A DNA stretch of 64,000 bases from Armatimonadetes bacterium UBA5352 (lineage in GTDB: Bacteria; Armatimonadota; Zipacnadia; Zipacnadales; UBA5352). Shown here in pieces: positions 43,365-51,317 of the stretch. Every line of letters starts with the position of its first letter. Positions within the stretch are counted from its first letter, which is position 1. Location of the stretch: positions 29,399-93,398 of the forward strand of contig DHPY01000087.1 in the NCBI GenBank assembly GCA_002411015.1, read 5' to 3'. The notes below the pieces were generated by a model. The model saw only the letters and a list, made by a program, of their open reading frames with translations. It was not told the origin of the DNA and searched no databases. A program made the translations under genes and the position numbers.

Positions 43365-44651
43365 ATGATGGCAATCGGGCGCAAGCGTAGCTTCATCATC
43401 ACTGGTCTGCTGACAGCCGCCCTCGCTGCGGGTCTGCTGCTTGGCGGATGCGCACGCGGCGGTGAGGAGGAGCCGATCGTCCCGTCGCGAGTGGTTGAGT
43501 TCTTTGTGACCTTCGCGGCGCCGATCCAGGACGCGTTCTACTACTACATGGTCATTGACGCCGATGGTGACTTCGGCGCCGATGGCCCGCTGCCCGTTGC
43601 CGCCGGGCCGAACTGGGGCAACGGCTGGGGCACCGGCTCCTTCACGCACTACGTCGAGTACCACCTCGGCCGCTACGAGTTGTACCGCGCCACGCTTCAG
43701 CCGCAACTGGCCCGCGCCGGGGGCGGCATCACGGCCATCTCAGGCACGCCTCTCAGCACCGATGCCGGTCTGCACACGATCACCGTGAACTCCCTGAGCC
43801 TCGGCGCAGCCACTGTCGCCGGCGCCGGCGCAGTCGCCTCCGTCACCAACACCGGCTTCCAGGCCGCGGGTACTCTCGCGCTGCGCACCAACGCCGCGGG
43901 TGAGGTGGTCGCCGGCTCAGTCTCCTGGACGCCCGCGGCGGCCGGCGGCAGAGCGCTCACGGTCGCCGAGCAGGCCGCGCTTACGACGCTCAACAGCGGC
44001 GTCGCGCTCAACCCGGCGTCGCTGGCTCCGCTCGGGCTCACGCTCGTCCTCGCGCCCGGGGCTGACCTCTCAGGCTCGCAGACGATCACCGTCGCCCCGA
44101 CCACCGCAGCCGTGACCGACCGCTTCGTGCCTGAGCGCCTCGGACCAACCGTGACGACGCAGTCCACGCTGCCAGCGAACAACATCAGTGCGCTGGAGAC
44201 CGGACCCATCCCGGGCATGACGATCGTCACAGGCGACCTGGTGGTTGGACAGAGCGCGGATATCCGGCTGGAACCAAGTGCGCTCGGGCAATCGCTCGGC
44301 TTCCCGTACGATTCTACGCTGCCCCAGGGCGGCTCGACCCTCTACGCCGCCGTGGACCTCAGCAGACTGGGCGCGAATGTGCCCAACATCAGCGTCAACT
44401 TCATCTCGACGACCGAACTGGTCTTCGACCCGGCTGTTGTGAACCCTGACGAGCATACCTACGACGGGCTCGGCCGCCTCGGGAACGACTACATCACGCT
44501 CGTGACGAACGAGGATCAGACGGTCTCGAACGGCGACCTCTTCGCGAAGGAGGAAGCGAACGACCCGACGCTGGTAGGTCCCGCCTCCCAGCAGCAGCGG
44601 GCGGCGGTGGACATAGTTGACTGGACGGTCCGCATCAGGCGGCTCCGATAG
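43365..44651 (+). CDS. Lipoprotein with Ala/Thr/Gly-rich beta-structured region
   Basis: A 428-residue exported lipoprotein. The signal peptide ends in LLGGC. Tandem ATGs at 43365 and 43368 follow GGAGG very closely. Residues about 35-105 are conserved-looking (FFVTFAAPIQDAFYYYMVID, FTHYVEYHLGRYELY). Residues about 110-265 are rich in Ala, Gly and Thr with alternating strand patterns (HTITVNSLSLGAATVAGAGA), like a surface adhesin or an inserted repeat. The last part has YAAVDLSRLGANVPNISVNF and NDYITLVTNEDQ. No domain was recognised. It may be a structural surface protein. Confidence 0.5.
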   Translation: MMAIGRKRSFIITGLLTAALAAGLLLGGCARGGEEEPIVPSRVVEFFVTFAAPIQDAFYYYMVIDADGDFGADGPLPVAAGPNWGNGWGTGSFTHYVEYHLGRYELYRATLQPQLARAGGGITAISGTPLSTDAGLHTITVNSLSLGAATVAGAGAVASVTNTGFQAAGTLALRTNAAGEVVAGSVSWTPAAAGGRALTVAEQAALTTLNSGVALNPASLAPLGLTLVLAPGADLSGSQTITVAPTTAAVTDRFVPERLGPTVTTQSTLPANNISALETGPIPGMTIVTGDLVVGQSADIRLEPSALGQSLGFPYDSTLPQGGSTLYAAVDLSRLGANVPNISVNFISTTELVFDPAVVNPDEHTYDGLGRLGNDYITLVTNEDQTVSNGDLFAKEEANDPTLVGPASQQQRAAVDIVDWTVRIRRLR

Positions 44652-44706
44652 AAGCGGAGGATCGCCTGTGGGGCCGTGGGGGAGGGCTGTCGAGGCCTCC
44701 CGTGGA

Positions 44707-44738
44707 ACTTGACGCGCGCAGAACCCGTCAAGTATGAT
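44707..44738 (+). promoter_or_regulatory. Strong promoter with inverted-repeat operator candidate
   Basis: -35 TTGACG (44709-44714) and -10 TATGAT (44733-44738), each 5/6 to consensus, separated by 18 bases. Overlapping it is a perfect 8-bp inverted repeat ACTTGACG / CGTCAAGT (44707-44714 and 44726-44733) with an 11-base spacer, placed so that a dimeric regulator would block polymerase. A leader hairpin AACCGGC / GCCGGTT (44742-44767) follows. The promoter serves the exported-protein gene at 44812. Confidence 0.6.
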
Positions 44739-44811
44739 GCGAACCGGCCGGCGGTAGCGAGCCGGTTGCCAACGCCAGCAGCGGCAGGACGTCGTTAGGA
44801 GGCTGGGATCC

Positions 44812-46095
44812 ATGCTCCGAGGCCGATCGATAGTAGTGGCGCTCGCAATCTTCGGCGCGGTGAGCGTCTGTGCGGCTCAGGAGACCGCGGACATCATCGT
44901 CGGCGGCCAGATAGTGGCACGGGTGCGCGAGGCAGGGACATCCGAATCGGTGCAGCACCGAGCTGCGGCTGTGGATGAGCGGATTAACCAGCTGCTCGCC
45001 GTGACCGACAATCCGGCATCTCTCGACGTCAGTCTCGAGCAGGTGGACGGCCTCTGGACGGTAGTCATCGGGGGCCAGCCGATCGTCGCGGTCTATCGCT
45101 CGGAGGCTGAGGCAAATGGGGTGTCGCCGGAGATGCTCGGCGCAATGTGGGTGCGGAAGTTCAAGGATGCGCTGCCGAACGCCACGGCCGCTCCGGTGAC
45201 CGAGATCCCCGAGCAGCCTGCAGGCGCTACGCAGCCGGCGGGCGCTCCGGCGCCGATCGCGATCGCCGACGAGCCTGTGATCTCAAGCCCCACCACCGGC
45301 GCGGAGACGGTGCCCGTCATGCAGGCGCCTCCCCCGGCAGCGCCCGTTGCGCCTGCCGGCCCCCTCGCGACCCAGATCGCCCCGGGCACGGTGGAGGTGC
45401 TGGAGGTGCCGCAGGAGGATGGCGACGGGCCGGATGAGGTTGTCGCTGGCCAGGGCGCGCGGCTGCTGATCCTCGAAGCCTTCAATGACGCGCGGGACCT
45501 TGGTGAGGACGACTACCTCATCCGGCGTGAAGCCATGGCGAACGATCTCTTCAACGAGCTTGTGCAGATGGTCAGTGGTGGCAGGCAGACCGGCCGGATC
45601 GAGCCCGGCGCGACCGTGTCGCTGCCGGCGCCTCCGGGGCCCGCCGTGACGCCGCCTGCTCCTGCGCCCACGCCGGTAGTCAGTCCGACCGCGACGGCTA
45701 CCACCGCGACCGCGCCACCGCCCTCGACCGGCATCAGCACTGTGACGACGCCGATGCCAAGCGTGACGGGCGCCGCGCCCTCGCTGGCGATGAGCCCGGC
45801 CTCGCTCACGAAGATCAGCGCCGCCATCCCGGCGAATGACGTGGGCTACGCGAACGTCGTCAAGAAGGTCGCCATCAAGGCGAAGTTCCGCGCCGCAGCG
45901 GATGGCCTTCGCACCGCTGATCCCGCGACGCGGGCGCAGGCGATGGAAGTACTCTCTGCCGCCCGCCAGGCGAATACGAACCAGGAATGGACGACCGCCG
46001 AGCAGTACGTGGACACCGGCCTGCGCATCCTCGGCGTAACGCAGTGGGAGCAGCACATTGATGCTGCGATGCGCGATCTCGGGCTGGTCAAGTAG
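44812..46095 (+). CDS. Exported protein with MscS-associated N-terminal domain and Pro/Ala/Thr-rich linkers
   Basis: A 427-residue product with AGGAGG before the ATG and a signal peptide ending CAAQ. Residues about 25-125 resemble the extracytoplasmic N-terminal domain that precedes the channel in cyanobacterial MscS-type proteins: a VGGQIVARV strand, HRAAAVDERINQLL, WTVVIGGQPIVAVYRSEAEA and MLGAMWVRKFKDAL. No channel follows in this protein. Instead there are two low-complexity linkers (rich in PAPTP and TATTA) around a helical part (LGEDDYLIRREAMANDLFNE), then a C-terminal helical domain from residue about 340. A minimal MscS channel gene lies convergent 750 bases away. The relationship to MscS is an inference from pattern similarity. 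Confidence 0.55.
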   Translation: MLRGRSIVVALAIFGAVSVCAAQETADIIVGGQIVARVREAGTSESVQHRAAAVDERINQLLAVTDNPASLDVSLEQVDGLWTVVIGGQPIVAVYRSEAEANGVSPEMLGAMWVRKFKDALPNATAAPVTEIPEQPAGATQPAGAPAPIAIADEPVISSPTTGAETVPVMQAPPPAAPVAPAGPLATQIAPGTVEVLEVPQEDGDGPDEVVAGQGARLLILEAFNDARDLGEDDYLIRREAMANDLFNELVQMVSGGRQTGRIEPGATVSLPAPPGPAVTPPAPAPTPVVSPTATATTATAPPPSTGISTVTTPMPSVTGAAPSLAMSPASLTKISAAIPANDVGYANVVKKVAIKAKFRAAADGLRTADPATRAQAMEVLSAARQANTNQEWTTAEQYVDTGLRILGVTQWEQHIDAAMRDLGLVK

Positions 46096-46111
46096 CAGAG
46101 CCCCGGAACTG

Positions 46112-46143
46112 AACGGGCGGGCGGCAGATCGCGCCCGCCCGTT
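46112..46143 (+). terminator. Hairpin terminator after the exported-protein gene
   Basis: Perfect 12-bp stem AACGGGCGGGCG / CGCCCGCCCGTT with an 8-base loop, 16 bases after the stop. The tail GTCGTGTCC is not T-rich, but the stem is very stable. Confidence 0.6.
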
Positions 46144-46185
46144 GTCGTGTCCGGCGGCTCGTGGACCGGCAGATGGAGTGGTTGG

Positions 46186-46827
46186 ATGATGGGCGGGATT
46201 GACGTCATCCTGTTTGACCTGGACAACACTCTCTACCATCCGGCATCGGGGCTGCTCGAGGCGGGTGACGAGACGATCACGCGCTTCATCTCCGAGCGCC
46301 TGAACATCCCCTGGGAGCGTGCGAACGAGATGCGTGTGCGCACGTGGCGGGAGTACGGAGCAACCGCGCGCGGGCTTGAGATCGAGTGCGGCATCCCCCA
46401 GCGCCAGTTCTTCGCAGGGTCCATCGAGCAGGTGTGCGTGGAGGAGTATATCCGCCCACACCCGGAGCTGCGCGCGATGCTCCAGTCGCTGCCGCAGCGG
46501 CTCTACGTTTTCACGAACGCCCCCTGCGTCTACGCCGCGCGCACCCTCCAGGCGCTGGGCATCGCCGACCTCATCAGCGGCGTCTTCGACATCGAGACGA
46601 CCGGCGGCCTCCCCAAGCCCGAGTGCGGCTGCTACGACCAGGTGCTGGAAGCGATGGGGGTCCCGGCCGGGCGGATCGCGCTGCTCGAAGACACCGAGGC
46701 CAACCTCACGCCGGCCGCCGCCCGCGGCATGGTGACGATCAAGGTTGGCCCGCCGCCCCCCACGGACCACCACCTCTACCTGGAGGACCTGCTGGACCTC
46801 CCGAAGCTGCTGAGTGCCCACGCGTGA
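46186..46827 (+). CDS. HAD-superfamily hydrolase, pyrimidine 5'-nucleotidase (SDT1) type
   Basis: A 213-residue cytoplasmic phosphatase. The ATG at 46186 has GGAG 8 bases upstream; an ATG at 46147 lies right after the terminator and has no site. The catalytic motif is FDLDNTLYHP near residues 7-16, motif II YVFTNAPCVYAARTLQALGI, and motifs III and IV KPECGCYDQVLEAMGV and LLEDTEANLTPAAARGM. FDLDNTLY plus TNA is characteristic of SDT1/PHM8-like nucleotidases, which dephosphorylate UMP and CMP. Its stop is 7 bases from the stop of the convergent MscS gene. Confidence 0.8.
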   Translation: MMGGIDVILFDLDNTLYHPASGLLEAGDETITRFISERLNIPWERANEMRVRTWREYGATARGLEIECGIPQRQFFAGSIEQVCVEEYIRPHPELRAMLQSLPQRLYVFTNAPCVYAARTLQALGIADLISGVFDIETTGGLPKPECGCYDQVLEAMGVPAGRIALLEDTEANLTPAAARGMVTIKVGPPPPTDHHLYLEDLLDLPKLLSAHA

Positions 46828-46834
46828 GTTGGCG

Positions 46835-47392
46835 CTACGCTCCCTGGTCGGGACCCTCGTTCGAGAAGAGTTGAACCTGCGAGTTGCGGAAGACGATCTC
46901 GCGCCCGCCGTGCGTGCGGATGGTTGTGGTGCGCAGCGTCATTTCCGTGACGACGCCTCGGTCCTCGCCGATGGCGACGCGGTCACCGGGCGAGTAGCGG
47001 TCTTCGTAGGTGATCAGCCAGCCCGCGAGGAGATCGCGGAAGAGGTTCTTGCCGATCACAAGCGTCACAGCGATGGCGATCGCGAGCATCGGGAGCAGTT
47101 CAGCGCTGATCGGCAGGCCGAAGACCCGCAGGATCATCAGCAGCGCGATGGAGTACCAGAGCCAGCGGTTGAGCGCAAGTGGCGGGCCCAATACGAATCT
47201 GCGGCGCCGCACACGGTCGGACGGGTCTCGAGTGGCATCCGCGCGCAGAGCGGGAGCGAGGGCGCGGCGGATCATCCGGCCGGTCATCACGTAGATGAGT
47301 TCGAACGCTCCTGCGATGAACGCCCCGTAGACCAGCTTCAGCGGCAGCGGCGAGAGCCAAACGTTTCGTACGTATTCCAGAAACCCCTGCAC
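46835..47392 (-). CDS. Minimal MscS-family mechanosensitive channel
   Basis: A 185-residue membrane protein. Spans at about residues 18-38 and 77-92 are followed by the pore-lining TM3 region LLPMLAIAIAVTLVIGKNLF near 97-116. The beta domain follows (LITYEDRYSPGDRVAIGEDR, then VTEMTLRTTTIRTHGG and EIVFRNSQV). The protein stops soon after the beta domain, lacking the C-terminal alpha/beta cage of E. coli MscS (286 residues), so it is a minimal form. It is the last of three closely spaced minus-strand genes. It may release solutes during osmotic downshock. Confidence 0.8.
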   Translation of the reverse strand: MQGFLEYVRNVWLSPLPLKLVYGAFIAGAFELIYVMTGRMIRRALAPALRADATRDPSDRVRRRRFVLGPPLALNRWLWYSIALLMILRVFGLPISAELLPMLAIAIAVTLVIGKNLFRDLLAGWLITYEDRYSPGDRVAIGEDRGVVTEMTLRTTTIRTHGGREIVFRNSQVQLFSNEGPDQGA

Positions 47393-47407
47393 CCTGTCAG
47401 CCTCCAG

Positions 47408-48397
47408 TCAGTCGATGATCGGTCCGCGATCATCGTGTATCTGTAGATCGGCGGCCGGATCTGCTCCCTGCAACTCCGGCGGCATCTCCCCGTATTCTTC
47501 CCGCATCTGCTCTTCATACAACATTCTCTCCCGGATGCGCGCGGACCTGCGCCGGATCACCACCCACGCGATCAGGAAAGCGATCACGAAGGCTGCCCCG
47601 ATCAGTGCCTCGAAGAGCGGCGGCGTGACCTCACTGAGGTAGTCTGTCCGCAGCCCTTCGAGCCACTCGGCCTCCATCTCCGGCACCGGCCGCCCGAATA
47701 CGAGGCCGAGCGCGAGGCGCATGTCGCGCCCCTCCGCGAGCTGATCGAGCAGCGGTCCGATGCCGCGCGCGGGCGTGATGTCGCTCAGGTACGCGACCAG
47801 CGCATAGCTCTGCGCGTACGCAAGCGCTACCTGCTCACGATCGCCGTCGAAGGCTGGTTCGAGCTCGTCCAGCGTCAAGAGCTTGTCCGCGAGCGCCGCC
47901 TCGGCGATGACCTGCCGATCCGCGGCATCGAAGTCGTCCGCGGCGTACTTGGCGATTCCCTCATGCAGCCAGCGCGGCAGGACGTATGCCTTCTCGCCCA
48001 TCCGCAGGTCAAGCATGACGTGCGCAAGCTCGTGTGCGAGCAGCGGAGGGAGGCGCTGCGGGCCCATCGGCTTGATGACGACCCGCATCGCGCCCGGGAG
48101 CGCTCGCCCGACGATCCACGGCTTGTTCTGCAACCCGGTCAGCTCGTCGAACTCGGCCTGCGAGCGCACGATGTAGACGTCCACGCGCCCATCGAGCCTG
48201 ACGCCAAGCATCCGCTCCAGCCGGGTCAGGGCCTCGGTGCCCGTCCGGCGCGCCAGCTCACCGAGCTCGGCCTGCTCCGGCCAGTGGAGCACCCGCAGGT
48301 GATCGCTGGTCAGGATGTGGCGCTGCTGCTGCCCCGCCGCAGGAGCTATCGCCGCAAGCAGCATCGTGATCGCGATCCACGCTCGGATGCGGCTCAT
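47408..48397 (-). CDS. Membrane-anchored zinc metallopeptidase (gluzincin, peptidase MA-like)
   Basis: A 329-residue exported protein. A signal peptide ends near APAAGQ, and a C-terminal transmembrane helix lies near residues 264-282 (ALIGAAFVIAFLIAWVVI), followed by a basic, acidic-tailed cytoplasmic end. The zinc site is HELAH near residues 122-126 (PLLAHELAHVMLDLR), with the third ligand Glu in WLHEGIAKYAADD about 22 residues later, the gluzincin layout. It starts 6 bases after the Fe-S PD-(D/E)XK-like gene and 15 bases before the MscS gene on the minus strand. Its substrate is unknown; it faces the periplasm. Confidence 0.75.
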   Translation of the reverse strand: MSRIRAWIAITMLLAAIAPAAGQQQRHILTSDHLRVLHWPEQAELGELARRTGTEALTRLERMLGVRLDGRVDVYIVRSQAEFDELTGLQNKPWIVGRALPGAMRVVIKPMGPQRLPPLLAHELAHVMLDLRMGEKAYVLPRWLHEGIAKYAADDFDAADRQVIAEAALADKLLTLDELEPAFDGDREQVALAYAQSYALVAYLSDITPARGIGPLLDQLAEGRDMRLALGLVFGRPVPEMEAEWLEGLRTDYLSEVTPPLFEALIGAAFVIAFLIAWVVIRRRSARIRERMLYEEQMREEYGEMPPELQGADPAADLQIHDDRGPIID

Positions 48398-48403
48398 CGG
48401 TGA

Positions 48404-49189
48404 TCACACAAGAGCCGGGCACCTGCCTCGCGCGACGCACAGCCGGCAGTGGCTGTCCGGCCGCGCGGGGAACTGCGTCGCCACCCGAATGCGATCCGCC
48501 ACGCGTCTCGCGCGTCGGAGGAGGGCCTCAAGCTCGTCATCGCTGAAGCGCACTCGGTGCCCGCCGCCGCGGCGCAGCGAGACCATCGTCACCGAGACGT
48601 CCTCGTTCGGGTAGCGCTCGCGCAGGCAGGCGAAGAGCAGCCCCCAGCCGGTGCTGTCGAAGATCTCAGCGGCCGAGGGCGGGGTGCGCGTGGAGAGCCA
48701 GCGGAGGGCGTTCACACCGCCATCGGGCTCCCGCAGGATAAGGTCCGCGGCGGCGACGAAGCGATGGCCGCCACACTCCACCTCGAGCCGCGGGTCCACC
48801 TCCAGCACCTCCTGCGGCTGAGCGGCGATGGTAGCGTGGTACTCGCGCAGGAGCTTCGCGCCGAGCGAATACAGCCGCTCCTCCTCGAGGCTGTCGGAGC
48901 AGACCGAGCCATCCCAGGTCTCCCCGAAGAGCGCGACGAGTCGCTCCGGCGGGACCTCCGAGGGGCCGCCGAGGCGGTAGCAGTCGACCAGCGCCTGCCG
49001 GACGGCGCCCTGAAGCGCCAGCGGGCCGCCGACGAACTTTCGCAGCTCCTCCCGCGGGACAAACCACGAGAGCAGGAAGCGCTGCGGGCACTGGTGGTAG
49101 TCCGCGAGGTTGCGCGCGGTGAACGGCCGATCGGGCAGGTCGATCGGCTCAACGATCTCGGGTGCGGCATCACTTCGGTCGGGCATCAT
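48404..49189 (-). CDS. Fe-S PD-(D/E)XK-fold protein (AddB/Cas4-like) with degenerate active site
   Basis: A 261-residue protein. The N-terminal FTARNLADYHQCPQRFLLSW is the cysteine-containing helix of RecB-type nucleases (C34). The C-terminus has CRLCVARGRC, giving C248, C251 and C257. The CX2CX5C spacing plus a distant N-terminal Cys is the iron-sulfur signature of AddB and Cas4. The expected nuclease centre is in FVAAADLILREPDGG then NALRWLST: the first Asp is kept, but the D/E and K of the usual DYKT are replaced (about R and L). It is therefore probably a DNA-binding, non-cleaving protein. It heads a three-gene minus-strand unit and diverges from the pseudo-RecQ/ComFC gene by 97 bases. 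A second ATG at 49186 is equally possible. Confidence 0.7.
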   Translation of the reverse strand: MMPDRSDAAPEIVEPIDLPDRPFTARNLADYHQCPQRFLLSWFVPREELRKFVGGPLALQGAVRQALVDCYRLGGPSEVPPERLVALFGETWDGSVCSDSLEEERLYSLGAKLLREYHATIAAQPQEVLEVDPRLEVECGGHRFVAAADLILREPDGGVNALRWLSTRTPPSAAEIFDSTGWGLLFACLRERYPNEDVSVTMVSLRRGGGHRVRFSDDELEALLRRARRVADRIRVATQFPARPDSHCRLCVARGRCPALV

Positions 49190-49269
49190 CTCACCTCGGT
49201 GACAGCTTCGTCGGATCGGCGGTCGCGACCTGCCGGCTGACGCGCGGGGAGGTCAGGCGGTCAGGCGCG

Positions 49270-49292
49270 GCGCATACACGGCGCGTATGCGC
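49270..49292. promoter_or_regulatory. Inverted repeat covering the start codon of the RecQ-like/ComFC gene
   Basis: Perfect 8-bp arms GCGCATAC (49270-49277) and GTATGCGC (49285-49292) with a 7-base spacer. The ATG at 49287 is inside the right arm. No Shine-Dalgarno sequence lies at a normal distance. It could be an operator for a dimeric repressor, or an RNA hairpin limiting translation. Confidence 0.45.
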
Positions 49293-51317
49293 GCGCAACC
49301 TCCCCTCAGCGAACCCACGCGCCAGCGCACTCCGCGGCGGGGACCCACTCCCGCCGCGCGTGCTGTCACGGACGCCCTGCTGCGTGGCGGCCACGCGCTC
49401 TTCCTGGCCACCGATGCGGCGGAACGCGACTGGCCTCTGCGGCAGGCTCTGGCCGCCGGGATGCGCCCACTCCTGCTTGTCGTAGCCTCCGAGCGCGACC
49501 TGCAGGCCCAGGCTGAGGCGCTTGCGACCGAGGCGGACCTCGTCGCCTGCGCGCTGCACGCGCGGCTGGCCGACGACCACGTGGCGGCCCTCGCCGAGCA
49601 GCTTGCGAAGGGGCGCTGGGACGCCGCGCTCATCTCTGCCCGTAGCCTTGGCGACCCGCGCCTGATGCACGCCGCGCAGGCGCTCACCGTGCGCCTGCTG
49701 GTGATTGAAGGCGCGCATCGCGTGTCGCGGCACTCGCACCGGCACGGCTCGGCCTGGCGGCACGCTGCAGCGCTCGTGGAGACCGCAGACAGCGTGCTGG
49801 CGCTGGCGGATGCCGTGGGCGAGGCTGCTCGCGAGGAGATCGTGGCTGGCCTCGGCCTGAGCGGCTGCCAGGTCGTCCTGGGCGCGCTCGATCGGCCGCA
49901 GGTGCGCCTCGAGACCCGGCGGATGTCCGGCCAGCGCGACATTGACCGGCACCTGCTGGGCCTCCTGAGCGAGGCGCCCGAGCGGGCCGTCATCCACGTG
50001 AGCCAGCGCATCGAGGCGGAGCGCATTGCGATGCTGGTGCGGGATGAGTGCGGCTTCGACGCGCTCGATCTGACGACGCTCACTCCGACGGAGTTCAGCC
50101 AGGCGCTCAGGCGCTTCCGTGAGGGCGGACTGCGGGTCATCGTCACGATCGGGACGGTGGAGCCGGGGGCGGACTGGCCGCAGGTCCCGCTGAGTGCAGT
50201 CGTGGGCCTGCCGCCGGATCTCAGCACGCTGCACGCGCAGATGAGCATTGCGACTGCGGAGAATGCTCGTGTGGTGCTGCTCTACGAGCGCGGTGAGCAG
50301 GAGCGGCTGGAGCGGGCGGCCATGCGAGCGGCCTGTGACGCCGGGCACCTCCTCGCGCTCTATGAGGCAGTCGTGAGCAGCGAGGAACTGACCCTCCGCG
50401 AGCTGTCGGCGCGGACGGGTCTGCACCCCGACGAGGCAGACCTCGGGATCGAGGCGCTCATCCGGGGCGACGCGCTGCGCGTGCTCGCGCGCGGTGATGA
50501 CCGGCTTCGAGCTGAGGCGAGCGGGACGGCGACCACTGAGGTTTTTGACCGCTGGGCGCACGAGGCCGACGCCATCCGCCGGGCGCGCCTGCGTAGCGCT
50601 GAGGAGGTCGTGAGCTTCACTGAGACGCGCGAGTGCAAGCGCCGGGCCCTCGCTGAGGCGCTGACCTACCCGCTTGCGCCCGGCCGCTGCGAGTGCGGAG
50701 CCTGCCGCCCGAGAGAGCCCGTGCTGAGCGAGGTCCGCGTGCCCGGCGGCTATCCGATCTCGGCAGGCGACTTCCGCGGCTGGGCGCTCGGGCTGTACCG
50801 CCGTGCGGGGGAGGAGACGCCCGGCGGCACTCCGGGGAAGATGGTCGAGCAACTCAAGTACGCCGACGGGGGACGGAAGTCGCAGGCGACCGGGCGCAGG
50901 CTCGCCCTGCTGATGGCCCGGCGTGTCACACAGTCGCGCACCTACCGCGACTGCGACTTGATCGTCCCCGTGCCGCCTTCCAGGCTTGCTGATTCCCTCG
51001 ACCCAGCGGCCTTCCTCGCGCGGGAGATCGGTGCTGCTACGAAGCTGCCGGTGGCGCAGGCGCTGAGCTCCGCACGCGACCGCACGCCGCAGAAGGAACT
51101 GACCTCCCTCAGCGCGAAGAAGAGCAACATCGCACGGGCGTTCGCAGTGACTCAGCCCGAGCGAATTGCCGGGCGGCGCGTTCTGTTGGTGGATGACATC
51201 TTTGACTCGGGCGCCACGATGGCGGAGGCTGCGCGCACGCTGCTGCGGGCCGGGGCCGCGGATGTGCGGCTTCTCGCGGCGGTGCGCACCAACTTCGGCT
51301 GGCGTGGGGACGTGTGA
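49287..51317 (+). CDS. Catalytically degenerate RecQ-like helicase fused to a ComFC-type phosphoribosyltransferase
   Basis: A 676-residue protein. Residues about 25-475 follow the RecQ fold motif by motif but without its catalytic residues. The Walker A Gly-Lys-Ser is absent (RGGHALFLATDAAERDW). The DEAH box reads IEGAH (near residue 140) in LLVIEGAHRVSRHSHRHGSA, equivalent to DEAHCISQWGHDFRP. The GRAGRDG arginine-finger motif is missing. The RecQ zinc region is intact (C450, C468, C470, C473, with RCECGAC). Residues about 515-676 are a ComFC-like phosphoribosyltransferase: EQLKYADGGR, LIVPVPPSR, TPQKELTSLSAKKSNIARAF and the PRPP loop VLLVDDIFDSGAT (about 631-643). ComFA and ComFC act in DNA uptake. 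The stop overlaps the dprA start (GTGA). No ribosome site is visible. Confidence 0.8.
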   Translation: MRAQPPLSEPTRQRTPRRGPTPAARAVTDALLRGGHALFLATDAAERDWPLRQALAAGMRPLLLVVASERDLQAQAEALATEADLVACALHARLADDHVAALAEQLAKGRWDAALISARSLGDPRLMHAAQALTVRLLVIEGAHRVSRHSHRHGSAWRHAAALVETADSVLALADAVGEAAREEIVAGLGLSGCQVVLGALDRPQVRLETRRMSGQRDIDRHLLGLLSEAPERAVIHVSQRIEAERIAMLVRDECGFDALDLTTLTPTEFSQALRRFREGGLRVIVTIGTVEPGADWPQVPLSAVVGLPPDLSTLHAQMSIATAENARVVLLYERGEQERLERAAMRAACDAGHLLALYEAVVSSEELTLRELSARTGLHPDEADLGIEALIRGDALRVLARGDDRLRAEASGTATTEVFDRWAHEADAIRRARLRSAEEVVSFTETRECKRRALAEALTYPLAPGRCECGACRPREPVLSEVRVPGGYPISAGDFRGWALGLYRRAGEETPGGTPGKMVEQLKYADGGRKSQATGRRLALLMARRVTQSRTYRDCDLIVPVPPSRLADSLDPAAFLAREIGAATKLPVAQALSSARDRTPQKELTSLSAKKSNIARAFAVTQPERIAGRRVLLVDDIFDSGATMAEAARTLLRAGAADVRLLAAVRTNFGWRGDV

